Shown piece after piece: positions 1 through 5,190 of a DNA stretch of 5,190 bases (position 1 is its first letter; every line of letters starts with the position of its first letter). Origin of the DNA: Bradyrhizobiaceae bacterium (GTDB lineage Bacteria; Pseudomonadota; Alphaproteobacteria; Rhizobiales; Hyphomicrobiaceae); NCBI GenBank assembly GCA_947475855.1, contig CANJPN010000474.1, positions 1 to 5,190 of the forward strand, given 5' to 3'. A model generated the notes under the pieces. It did not search any database and was not told where the DNA came from. It worked only from the letters and a program-made list of their open reading frames with translations. Made by a program: the position numbers and the translations under genes.

Positions 1-231
1 CGGCCGTTCTTCATTCTCGGGGAGGTTCGCACTCCCGGCCAGTACCCCTACGTGACCGGCATGACGGTGGAGATGGCGGTGGCCATCGCGGGTGGGTTTG
101 GGGAACGTGCAAACGAGCGCAAGGCGCGGCTTTCGCGTCGGATCGGCGGATACAACGAAGTGATCGACGTTCCGACCGATGCCGAGCTCGAGCCGGGTGA
201 CACCATCTACGTCTACGAGCGCTTCTTCTGA
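1..231 (+). CDS. Polysaccharide export outer-membrane protein, Wza/ExoF-like, C-terminal part
   Basis: This is the last 76 codons of a gene whose start lies left of the window; it ends in TGA at 229-231. The visible part opens with 'FILGEVRTPGQYPYV', followed by 'GMTVEMAVAIAGGF', the typical core of an SLBB (soluble ligand-binding beta-grasp) domain. It closes with 'LEPGDTIYVYERFF', a C-terminal tail common in alphaproteobacterial export proteins of the ExoF kind. Family members are periplasmic/outer-membrane lipoproteins or secretins that form the exit channel for exopolysaccharide or capsule. The signal peptide and the Poly_export domain expected at the N-terminus are not visible. The glycosyltransferase gene starts 67 bases further on the same strand, so co-transcription is likely. 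The family call is firm; whether it is closer to Wza or ExoF cannot be told from this piece. Confidence 0.88.
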   Translation, partial: RPFFILGEVRTPGQYPYVTGMTVEMAVAIAGGFGERANERKARLSRRIGGYNEVIDVPTDAELEPGDTIYVYERFF

Positions 232-283
232 GGAAACTGACCGCTGGTTACGCTTGCCGTGGGTTGCGCGGCATTCTCAGTGT

Positions 284-288
284 AAGGA
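284..288 (+). promoter_or_regulatory. Ribosome binding site (AAGGA) for the GT4 glycosyltransferase
   Basis: AAGGA ends 10 bases before the GTG at 299. It is the best Shine-Dalgarno match in the gap after the export gene. It decides the start in favour of this GTG over the in-frame ATG at 179, which lies inside the upstream gene. Confidence 0.6.
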
Positions 289-298
289 TCGTCTGGCC

Positions 299-1429
299 GT
301 GAATCGTGTACTTCATGTTCTGCGGGCTCCCGTCGGTGGGCTCTTTCGTCATGTGAGGGATCTCATTCCCGCGCAGCATGCCCTGGGACTCAAGGTCGGC
401 ATGGTCTGCGACAGTAACGCAGCGGACCGGCTGACCAAGGAGCGGCTTGCAGCGCTGGAGCCCTATCTCGATCTCGGCATGCATCTCATCCCGATGCAGC
501 GCAGCGTTGGGCTGGCGGATGCCACGGCCTATCGCACGGTTCGCGACGTGGCGCTGAAATGCCGTGCCGAAATCCTTCATGGGCATGGAGCGAAGGGCGG
601 CGCCTATGCCCGTCTGGCGTCGGCGGCATTGCGCAAGAACGGTAATGACGTGGCGAGTTTCTATACTCCGCATGGCGGTAGTCTGAATTTCCAGCCGTCC
701 ACGATGAAAGGCAAAGTCTACATGGCGCTGGAGCGGCGGCTCGAGCGAATGACCGGCGGCGTGGTGTTTGAAAGCGCGTGGTCGGAACGGGTCTACCGGC
801 GCCAGGTTTGTGAGCCGGCGTGCGCGGTCCGGGTGGTGCCGAACGGTCTGCTGCCCAGTGATTTCGAGGAGCATGCGCCTGCTGAGGATGCCGTCGACAT
901 CGTGTTCATCGGCGAGTTGAGGCATGCCAAGGGCATCGATCTGCTGCTCGAGGCTTTGGCGGCGGTCCGGCTCAATCGGAACGTCAAGGCACTGATCGTC
1001 GGTGATGGGCCTGATGCGGCTGTGCTGAGGGAGATGGCGGAGGCACTGGGGTTGTCGGGCGTGGTGTCGTTTCCCGGAGCGATGCCGGCGCGGCTGGCGT
1101 TCAACAAGGCCCGGATCCTTGCCATTCCTTCTCGGTGGGAGAGTTTTCCCTACATCGTATTGGAGGCTGCCGCCGCGGGCATTCCAATGATTACCACCGC
1201 GGTCGGGGGAATTCCCGAGATCGTACACGGTACCGATACCAAGCTTGTTCCACCCGACGACGTTCCGTCCCTCGTTGACGCGATCAACGAGGCGCTTGCT
1301 GCGCCGGAGGAGGCTGTTGCTCGCGCGAGGAGGCTGCGGGTGGCCGTGCAGAGCCGCTTTACTGTCGATCGCATGGCGCGGGATATCGCCGATCTCTACG
1401 AAACGGTAACCCGTTCCCGAGCGGCTTAA
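299..1429 (+). CDS. Glycosyltransferase family 4 (GT-B fold) for polysaccharide repeat-unit assembly
   Basis: From GTG 299 the product is 376 residues, normal for a GT4 enzyme, and ends in TAA. The N-terminal Rossmann half begins right away with 'VLHVLRAPVGGLFRHV' (about residues 4-19), which holds the glycine-rich acceptor-side loop, then 'LHGHGAKGGAYARLA' (93-107) and 'FYTPHGG' (121-127). The C-terminal donor-binding half has 'VRVVPNGL' (177-184), 'IVFIGELRHAKGIDLLLEAL' (201-220) and 'ALIVGDGP' (231-238). The EX7E motif has Glu281 and Glu289 in 'ESFPYIVLE', followed by 'GIPMITTAVGGIPEIV'. In this family the two glutamates contact the nucleotide-sugar donor. The enzyme is expected to act on the cytoplasmic membrane face and retain the anomeric configuration; sugar and acceptor cannot be predicted. 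The longer frame from ATG 179 would add 40 residues, starting with a Ser/Thr-rich stretch that overlaps the upstream gene by 53 bases, so I reject it. Confidence 0.9.
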   Translation: MNRVLHVLRAPVGGLFRHVRDLIPAQHALGLKVGMVCDSNAADRLTKERLAALEPYLDLGMHLIPMQRSVGLADATAYRTVRDVALKCRAEILHGHGAKGGAYARLASAALRKNGNDVASFYTPHGGSLNFQPSTMKGKVYMALERRLERMTGGVVFESAWSERVYRRQVCEPACAVRVVPNGLLPSDFEEHAPAEDAVDIVFIGELRHAKGIDLLLEALAAVRLNRNVKALIVGDGPDAAVLREMAEALGLSGVVSFPGAMPARLAFNKARILAIPSRWESFPYIVLEAAAAGIPMITTAVGGIPEIVHGTDTKLVPPDDVPSLVDAINEALAAPEEAVARARRLRVAVQSRFTVDRMARDIADLYETVTRSRAA

Positions 1430-1490
1430 TGTTTTGTTAGGGTTCCCGGAAGGCGCTGGCCGGTAAAGGTTAAGCCACGTCAATACTGGC
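1430..1490 (+). other. Short intergenic gap between the glycosyltransferase and the WcaJ-like gene
   Basis: This 61-base gap has no convincing terminator or promoter. AAAGG at 1465-1469 looks like a Shine-Dalgarno core but lies 21 bases from the ATG at 1491, which is too far for normal spacing. The short gap suits continued transcription into the next gene. Confidence 0.5.
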
Positions 1491-3050
1491 ATGCAGACTG
1501 CTAGTGTTCGGTTCGATCCTGCGCCGCCTTGGCGCCAACTCGAGAGCCGAATTGCAATGCTGCACGTCCACGCCGCCCCTTATTCTGTCGTTGCTGCCCG
1601 CGGCTCATCACCCCGCCTTGCGGATGCCTCCGTTACACGCTCGTCGCTGATCTCTCCGGTGGTCTTCGCCGGCACGACACGGGTGCTGGAGGCAGCGCTC
1701 GTGGCTGCAAGCGGCATCGCAATTGCTGCGATCTACGTGGAAAGCGATGCTGCCGGCCTTGCGCGGTACTGGGTGGCGTCTTCGGCGGCGGGTGCGCTCA
1801 CGGTGATGTTGCTGGCCTGGTTCAATCTCTATTCGATCGGGGCGATGCTGAACCCGGTTCGGTCGCTCGCAGGTGTGTTTGCGGGCTGGGCTTTGGCGGT
1901 GGCTTCGGTTGCTGCGGCAGTGTTTTTCCTCAAGCTTGGAGACGAGTTTTCGCGGGTCTGGCTCGCGGCGTGGTTCGTTTCCGGCGGGGCTGTGCTGATG
2001 GCGGGCCGGCTGGCTATCGCTGCTCGGGCTCGTAGCTGGTCGCAGGCCGGTCGCCTCAATCGGCGCGCTGTCATTTATGGGAGCGGTCCTGCGTGTGCTG
2101 CACTCGTGGAGGCGCTGGAGGCCGACCGCACTACCGATATCCGCATCTGCGGGGTGTTCGATGATAGAGGCGACGAGCGTACCGGCGATAACACGGGTGG
2201 TTATCCCAATCGGGGCCGGCTTGGGGATCTGATTTCGTTTGCCCGGACCACGCGTGTAGACCTCGTTTTGCTGGCGCTGCCGATTTCGGCGGAGAACCGA
2301 CTGATGGGGCTTCTGGAAAAGCTCTGGGTGCTTCCGGTCGATATCCGGCTCGCCGCCTCGGCATCCCGCTTGCGGTTGGCTCGCAGTGCTTATGACTTCG
2401 TCGGCAACGTCGCGCTGGTGGCGCTCGCCGACAAGCCGATCTCGGATTGGGGCATGGTTGCCAAGTCGGTGTTCGACAAGGTCGTCGCGGGGCTCGCCCT
2501 CGTTGCGCTGTCACCTGTCATGGCATTGACGGCGCTCGCAATCCGCCTCGACAGCAAGGGGCCGGTGATCTTCCGGCAGAAGCGCTATGGCTTCAACAAC
2601 GAGTTGATCGAAGTCTACAAGTTCCGCTCGATGTATACCGACATGACGGACGTGAGCGCGTCCAAGCTGGTAACGAAGGATGACCCTCGCGTGACCAAGG
2701 TCGGACGCATTATCCGTAAGACCAGCCTCGACGAACTGCCGCAGTTGTTGAATGTTTTGAAGGGTACGCTCTCGTTGGTGGGTCCGCGACCGCATGCGGT
2801 GTCGGCGAAGGCTGCGGGTAAGCTGTATGACGAGGCCGTCGACAGCTACTTTGCGCGCCACAAGGTGAAGCCGGGAATCACCGGTTGGGCGCAGATCAAC
2901 GGCTGGCGCGGAGAGACCGACACCGAAGAGAAGCTCGTGAAGCGGATCGAGCACGATCTCGAGTACATCGAGAATTGGTCGCTGCTACTGGACCTTTGGA
3001 TCGTGTTGCGCACGCCGATGTCTCTGCTGAAGACCGAGAATGCTTACTGA
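1491..3050 (+). CDS. Undecaprenyl-phosphate sugar-1-phosphate transferase, WcaJ/ExoY-like initiating enzyme
   Basis: The product is 519 residues, the usual length of the long WcaJ-type polyprenyl glycosylphosphotransferases. It would move a hexose-1-phosphate from a nucleotide sugar to undecaprenyl phosphate, the first committed step of repeat-unit synthesis. A polar N-terminal stretch (1-55) precedes four hydrophobic segments at about 58-83, 92-116, 124-148 and 155-178. A Rossmann-like CoA-binding-type domain follows with 'RRAVIYGSGPACAALVEAL' (191-209) and 'GVFDDR'. Another hydrophobic helix (about 328-353) leads into the catalytic bacterial sugar transferase domain: 'KFRSMYTD' (377-384), 'TSLDELPQLLNVLKGTLSLV' (411-430), 'GPRPH' and 'KPGITGWAQINGWRG' (460-474). 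Asp414-Glu415 match the catalytic Asp-Glu pair known in PglC-type enzymes. The start is uncertain: ATG 1491 lacks a well-spaced ribosome binding site, and ATG 1557 (residue 23) would still keep all membrane segments. Glucose or galactose is plausible as the sugar but not proven. Confidence 0.93.
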   Translation: MQTASVRFDPAPPWRQLESRIAMLHVHAAPYSVVAARGSSPRLADASVTRSSLISPVVFAGTTRVLEAALVAASGIAIAAIYVESDAAGLARYWVASSAAGALTVMLLAWFNLYSIGAMLNPVRSLAGVFAGWALAVASVAAAVFFLKLGDEFSRVWLAAWFVSGGAVLMAGRLAIAARARSWSQAGRLNRRAVIYGSGPACAALVEALEADRTTDIRICGVFDDRGDERTGDNTGGYPNRGRLGDLISFARTTRVDLVLLALPISAENRLMGLLEKLWVLPVDIRLAASASRLRLARSAYDFVGNVALVALADKPISDWGMVAKSVFDKVVAGLALVALSPVMALTALAIRLDSKGPVIFRQKRYGFNNELIEVYKFRSMYTDMTDVSASKLVTKDDPRVTKVGRIIRKTSLDELPQLLNVLKGTLSLVGPRPHAVSAKAAGKLYDEAVDSYFARHKVKPGITGWAQINGWRGETDTEEKLVKRIEHDLEYIENWSLLLDLWIVLRTPMSLLKTENAY

Positions 3051-3112
3051 GAGCACACTCGGCCGCGACGTTCTGGTTTGATTTCCGGGAATGCGTCCCG
3101 TGCTGGCACTCA

Positions 3113-3133
3113 GCCCGCGCGGGGCGTTTCATT
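3113..3133 (+). terminator. Weak candidate terminator after the WcaJ-like gene
   Basis: A GC-only 4-bp stem (GCCC 3113-3116 with GGGC 3122-3125) and a 5-base loop is followed by a T-containing stretch (GTTTCATT) 62 bases after the stop codon. The stem is short and the T run is interrupted. Chance is a fair explanation in such GC-rich DNA. Confidence 0.2.
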
Positions 3134-3242
3134 CCGAGCGGCGTGATGCTCGCGGGCGGTCGTATGCTCTGGTCCGGCCAATCCAACAACGCAATTTGAA
3201 ACGGTAAACAGCGGCACGGGAGCTGCAATGGAAGGTCTATCG

Positions 3243-3272
3243 CCGGCAATGGTCCCGAGAGGGAACAGCCGG
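3243..3272 (+). promoter_or_regulatory. Possible stem-loop in the leader of the Wzy-like gene
   Basis: The outer arms CCGGC (3243-3247) and GCCGG (3268-3272) pair perfectly. An inner stem TCCC (3253-3256) with GGGA (3261-3264) is capped by GAGA, a GNRA-type tetraloop; an unpaired internal loop separates the two stems. It ends 29 bases before the ATG at 3302. It could be a leader structure or a weak attenuator, but there is no T run after it. No known riboswitch or regulatory RNA family is recognised. Confidence 0.25.
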
Positions 3273-3288
3273 ATGGCACATTCGCCGC

Positions 3289-3294
3289 GAGAGA
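3289..3294 (+). promoter_or_regulatory. Probable ribosome binding site (GAGAGA) for the Wzy-like gene
   Basis: The purine run GAGAGA ends 7 bases before ATG 3302 and is a fair but not strong Shine-Dalgarno match. The ATGs at 3228, 3249 and 3273 are all in another frame, so 3302 is the first ATG in the frame that carries the protein's N-terminal membrane segments. Confidence 0.4.
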
Positions 3295-3301
3295 CCTCGA
3301 C

Positions 3302-4637
3302 ATGCACGCCACCGCAGCCGCCTTCAGCACCAGGACTTCGCCGACCGCCGCGGGCGTTGGCGCTGAGAGCCTTACGGTGCTTCAGCGCGTGGCGCTCGGG
3401 CTCGTGTGGATCTGCGTTGCTTCGGGTGCTGTTGTATTCACGGAGCCGGCGCCCGTCGATGTTCTGACTTTAGGTCTGATCGTTGGTCTGCCCGTCGTTG
3501 GCCTCGTCGTCGTGCCGTCGGCACTGTGGCTGGTCTTTGGGGTGTGGGCCGTTTGTGGCGCTGGTGCGTTGATCGGTTCTGCGTTTGCACCCGATCTCGG
3601 CCGCTCGGTCACGCACAGCTCCATTTCGCTGTATCTCTATGTCGCGTTCTTCGTGTTGGCAGGCTTCGTCGCGAAGCGCCCCTACCAGCATACCAAGCTC
3701 ATTCTGGATGCGTGGTTGTTTGCGGCGTTCCTGGGTGCGGCTGCCGGCGTGATCGGCTACTTCAATCTTGTTCCCGGCGCGTTCGAGCTGTTTACGCGTT
3801 ATGGGCGCGCCACGGGCACGTTCAAGGATCCCAACGTTTTCGGCCCCGTTTCTCGTTCCGGCGCTGCTGTATGCGCTGCATAAGGTTCTGAACGAGCCGC
3901 TCAAGCGTACCATCGTGCCCGGTGTGATGCTGCTGTTCCTGAGCTTTGCGCTGCTGCTGTCGTTCTCCCGCGGCGCCTGGTTCAACGCGGCGGTCGCCCT
4001 CGGGCTCTATCTCTATGGTTCGCTTGTGTTCGCTCCGACCAACCGGCAACGAGTGAAGCTATTGGTGCTCGGTGCGCTGGCGATCGCGTCGGCGGGTGTG
4101 GTGCTGGCGGCGGCGGCGCAGACGGAGGCCGTCGGCGAGTTGCTTTCCGATCGCGCGGCGCTGACCCAGTCTTACGATGTCGGTCCGCAGGGCCGGTTCG
4201 GTGGCCAGGAGAAGGCGAAGGGGCTTATTCTCGAACACCCACTCGGGCTGGGTGCACAGACGTTCGCGCCGTATTACCATCACGAGGAGCCGCACAACGT
4301 CTATTTGACGATGTTTCTCAACGCGGGCTGGATCGGCGGCTTGCTATTTGCGGCCAACGTCTGGCTGACGGTACTGTTCGGTTTGCGCCATGCCATGCTG
4401 CGGACCGCAACGCAACCGCTGTTCCTGATCGCGTTCGGTGCGTTCCTCGGTAATGCCTTCGAGGGGTTCATCATCGACCTCGACCACTGGCGCCATTTCT
4501 ACCTCGAGATGGCGATCGTGTGGGGGCTGATGCTTGCCGACCGCACTGAAATCGGTGGAGGCATCGGCGCGCGGGTGGTTGCCTCGCGGGCGGCGCGTGT
4601 GCTCGGGATGGCAGGGGCGCGGCCTGCGGCCGGGTGA
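3302..4637 (+). pseudogene. O-antigen ligase/polymerase family (Wzy/WaaL-like) membrane protein, split by a +1 frameshift
   Basis: Two overlapping frames together make one protein. The first runs from ATG 3302 and reads through membrane segments to 'GTFKDPNVFGP' (residues 172-182), then goes out of frame and stops at TAA 3881-3883. The second carries on from TTT 3849 with 'FLVPALLYALHKVL' to TGA 4635-4637. With one base removed near 3844-3848 the product is 444 residues, the usual size of this family. Hydrophobic segments lie at about 25-47, 52-72, 73-95, 108-124, 135-155, 181-192, 203-221, 225-243, 252-271, 339-360, 372-390 and 399-412. 'LSFSRGAW' (219-226) and 'EHPLGLGAQTF' to 'EPHNVYLTMFLNAGWIGG' (311-346) are Wzy_C-type motifs; Arg223 and His331 are candidates for the conserved Arg and His of WaaL-like enzymes. 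It should polymerise or ligate lipid-linked glycan in the periplasm. Polymerase and ligase cannot be told apart by sequence alone, but the cluster favours polymerase. If the shift is a sequencing error, the gene is intact. Confidence 0.85.
3842..3851 (+). other. Frameshift site in the Wzy-like gene
   Basis: The sequence is GGCCCCGTTT. Read in the upstream frame it gives Gly-Pro-Val and then unrelated residues up to a stop. Removing one C from the C4 run, or the G at 3848, gives Gly-Pro-Phe and joins smoothly to 'FLVPALLYAL', as expected for this family after the 'FKDPNVFG' motif. The defect is therefore one extra base. Confidence 0.85.
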
Positions 4638-4673
4638 GCGTTCGGCTGGCGTTCAGGCTGGTACCTCGCGCCT

Positions 4674-4689
4674 GCCGCATTCCTGCGGC
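4674..4689 (+). terminator. Hairpin, possible weak terminator after the Wzy-like gene
   Basis: GCCGCA (4674-4679) and TGCGGC (4684-4689) form a perfect 6-bp stem with a TTCC loop, 36 bases after the Wzy-like stop. Only two T's follow directly, so it is a poor rho-independent terminator. It may instead be a messenger-end structure or chance. Confidence 0.3.
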
Positions 4690-4777
4690 TTGATCGGCGT
4701 TGCGATCTTGCTCGATTCCTCTGGCCGCAGCGCACATCCGACAGTATGGGTGGGCCGCCGTCTGCCGCTGAAACACC

Positions 4778-4781
4778 GGGG
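4778..4781 (+). promoter_or_regulatory. Weak ribosome binding site (GGGG) for the FkbM methyltransferase
   Basis: GGGG lies 6 bases before ATG 4788. Spacing is right but the match is weak. It supports 4788 as the start because the codons that follow lead straight into the methyltransferase domain. Confidence 0.35.
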
Positions 4782-4787
4782 TGCCTG

Positions 4788-5190
4788 ATGACCGAAACGA
4801 CGACATTGGCCGGGCGATTGGCCCGACTGCGCGGGGATTCCGAGCTCGCCTCGCTACGCCGTTCGATCGACGTCTATTATGGCGATGCTCCGCGCGATGC
4901 GGCGATGGACAAGCTTTACGCGACGCTCGTGCGGCCGGGCGGTCTCGCGTTCGACATCGGCAGTCACGTCGGCGACCGGATCGGTTCGTTTCGCCGTTGC
5001 GGTGCGCGGGTCGTCGCGCTCGAACCGCAGCCGCTTTGTGCGCGTGTGATCCGCGACATCTACGCTGGCGACAAGGACGTGACGCTGGTGGAAGCGGCCT
5101 GCGGGCCCAAGCCCGGCAAGCTCACACTCCACATCAACTCGAGCAATCCCACGGTCACGACGGCGAGCCAGGATTTCGTGAAGGCGGCAG
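4788..5190 (+). CDS. FkbM-family SAM-dependent methyltransferase, N-terminal part
   Basis: An ATG at 4788 opens a frame that stays open to the right edge (134 full codons); the C-terminal half lies outside. After about 50 residues, 'LAFDIGSHVGDRIGSF' (53-68) forms the glycine-rich SAM-binding motif I, with Asp56, Gly58 and Gly62. 'RVVALEPQPLCARVI' (74-88) follows, with Glu79 as the acidic residue expected to bind the SAM ribose. 'TLVEAACGPKPGKLTLHINS' (99-118) matches the next FkbM block, in which a residue run before a glycine turn leads into a beta strand. FkbM enzymes are O-methyltransferases; in polysaccharide clusters they probably methylate sugar hydroxyls, though the substrate here is unknown. 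It lies on the same strand as the biosynthesis genes, so a role in decorating the polymer is the natural inference. The alternative, an unrelated small-molecule methyltransferase, cannot be excluded. Confidence 0.85.
   Translation, partial: MTETTTLAGRLARLRGDSELASLRRSIDVYYGDAPRDAAMDKLYATLVRPGGLAFDIGSHVGDRIGSFRRCGARVVALEPQPLCARVIRDIYAGDKDVTLVEAACGPKPGKLTLHINSSNPTVTTASQDFVKAA

Larger units (their letters stand above)
3051..3301 (+). other. Non-coding gap between the WcaJ-like and Wzy-like genes
   Basis: This 251-base stretch is the largest gap between genes here and contains no credible protein. Open frames on both strands lack family motifs and run into neighbouring genes. It holds several small inverted repeats: CGGGA/TCCCG at 3086-3100, GCCC/GGGC at 3113-3125, CGAGC/GCTCG at 3135-3152, and a better one at 3243-3272. 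I see no clear sigma-70 promoter. A TTGAAA at 3196-3201 has no matching -10 box at usual spacing. A separate promoter for the Wzy-like gene could be here, but I cannot show one. Confidence 0.6.
4638..4787 (+). other. Spacer between the Wzy-like and FkbM genes
   Basis: I see no credible gene in this 150-base spacer. A GTG at 4634, overlapping the Wzy-like stop, opens only 19 codons. Another frame crosses the spacer and ends in TGA 4786-4788, overlapping the next ATG as TGATG, but its product has no recognisable motif and mostly shadows the end of the Wzy-like gene. The only structure is the hairpin at 4674-4689. Confidence 0.5.

Noticed and set aside
179..298. N-terminal extension of the glycosyltransferase from ATG 179
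   Set aside because: It overlaps the export protein gene by 53 bases, its first residues are a Ser/Thr-rich out-of-frame reading of that gene, and the AAGGA site plus the usual GT4 beginning place the start at GTG 299.
248..1492. A 414-codon open frame on the minus strand across the glycosyltransferase gene
   Set aside because: It is antisense to a gene with clear GT4 motifs, and its product is rich in Arg, His and Pro with no family motif. It is a typical shadow in GC-rich DNA.
1829..2954. Several frames of 80-150 codons on the minus strand within the WcaJ-like gene
   Set aside because: They are antisense to a full-length, motif-complete gene, and no ribosome binding site or family pattern supports them.
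3196..3224. TTGAAA at 3196-3201 as a promoter -35 box
   Set aside because: No -10-like sequence lies at 16-18 bases; the region there is GGAGCT-like. A single hexamer is not enough.
2896..3330. 144-codon minus-strand frame across the gap at 3051-3301
   Set aside because: It covers the ends of both flanking genes antisense and its product is low-complexity Ser/Arg/Ala-rich, so it gives no evidence of a gene in the gap.
3228..3467. 79-codon frame with a good GGGAG ribosome binding site at 3218-3222 before ATG 3228
   Set aside because: The Shine-Dalgarno match is attractive, but the product has no recognisable motif and more than half of it overlaps the Wzy-like gene in another frame. A leader peptide cannot be excluded but is not supported.
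4534..4788. 84-codon frame whose stop overlaps the FkbM start as TGATG
   Set aside because: Its first third lies within the Wzy-like gene in another frame, and the product has no motif or plausible domain. The stop-start overlap is likely chance.

Overview
The window is a GC-rich stretch of bacterial DNA whose genes all lie on the plus strand. It reads as the middle of a surface or extracellular polysaccharide cluster of the Wzx/Wzy-dependent type. The style of the encoded proteins suggests an alphaproteobacterium, perhaps of the Hyphomicrobiales (Rhizobiales). Two examples are the export protein that ends in a 'PGDTIYVYERFF'-like tail and the WcaJ/ExoY-type transferase with its 'FSRVWLAAW' membrane segment. 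This placement is inference from protein style, not a database match.

Layout. Positions 1-231 hold the C-terminal end of an outer-membrane polysaccharide export (Wza/ExoF-like, SLBB-domain) protein. Positions 299-1429 encode a GT4-type glycosyltransferase that most likely starts at a GTG behind an AAGGA ribosome binding site. Positions 1491-3050 encode a polyprenyl-phosphate sugar-1-phosphate transferase (WcaJ/ExoY-like), the enzyme that starts repeat-unit synthesis on the lipid carrier. A 251-base non-coding gap with several small inverted repeats follows. Positions 3302-4637 hold an O-antigen ligase/polymerase (Wzy/WaaL-like) gene that is split by one extra base in a short C run near 3844-3848. 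After a 150-base spacer, an FkbM-family methyltransferase starts at 4788 and runs off the right edge.

How the genes fit together. The WcaJ-like enzyme would load the first sugar phosphate onto undecaprenyl phosphate, and the GT4 enzyme would extend the repeat unit. The Wzy-like membrane protein would polymerise or ligate the units in the periplasm, and the Wza-like protein would carry the polymer across the outer membrane. The FkbM enzyme could O-methylate a sugar. Flippase, co-polymerase/kinase and further glycosyltransferases are not in view and probably lie outside the window.

The point most worth checking is the frameshift in the Wzy-like gene. It is either a sequence error, a real inactivating mutation, or, less likely, a recoded site. 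I found no RNA genes, mobile elements or CRISPR arrays, and nothing that looks like an entirely new system.
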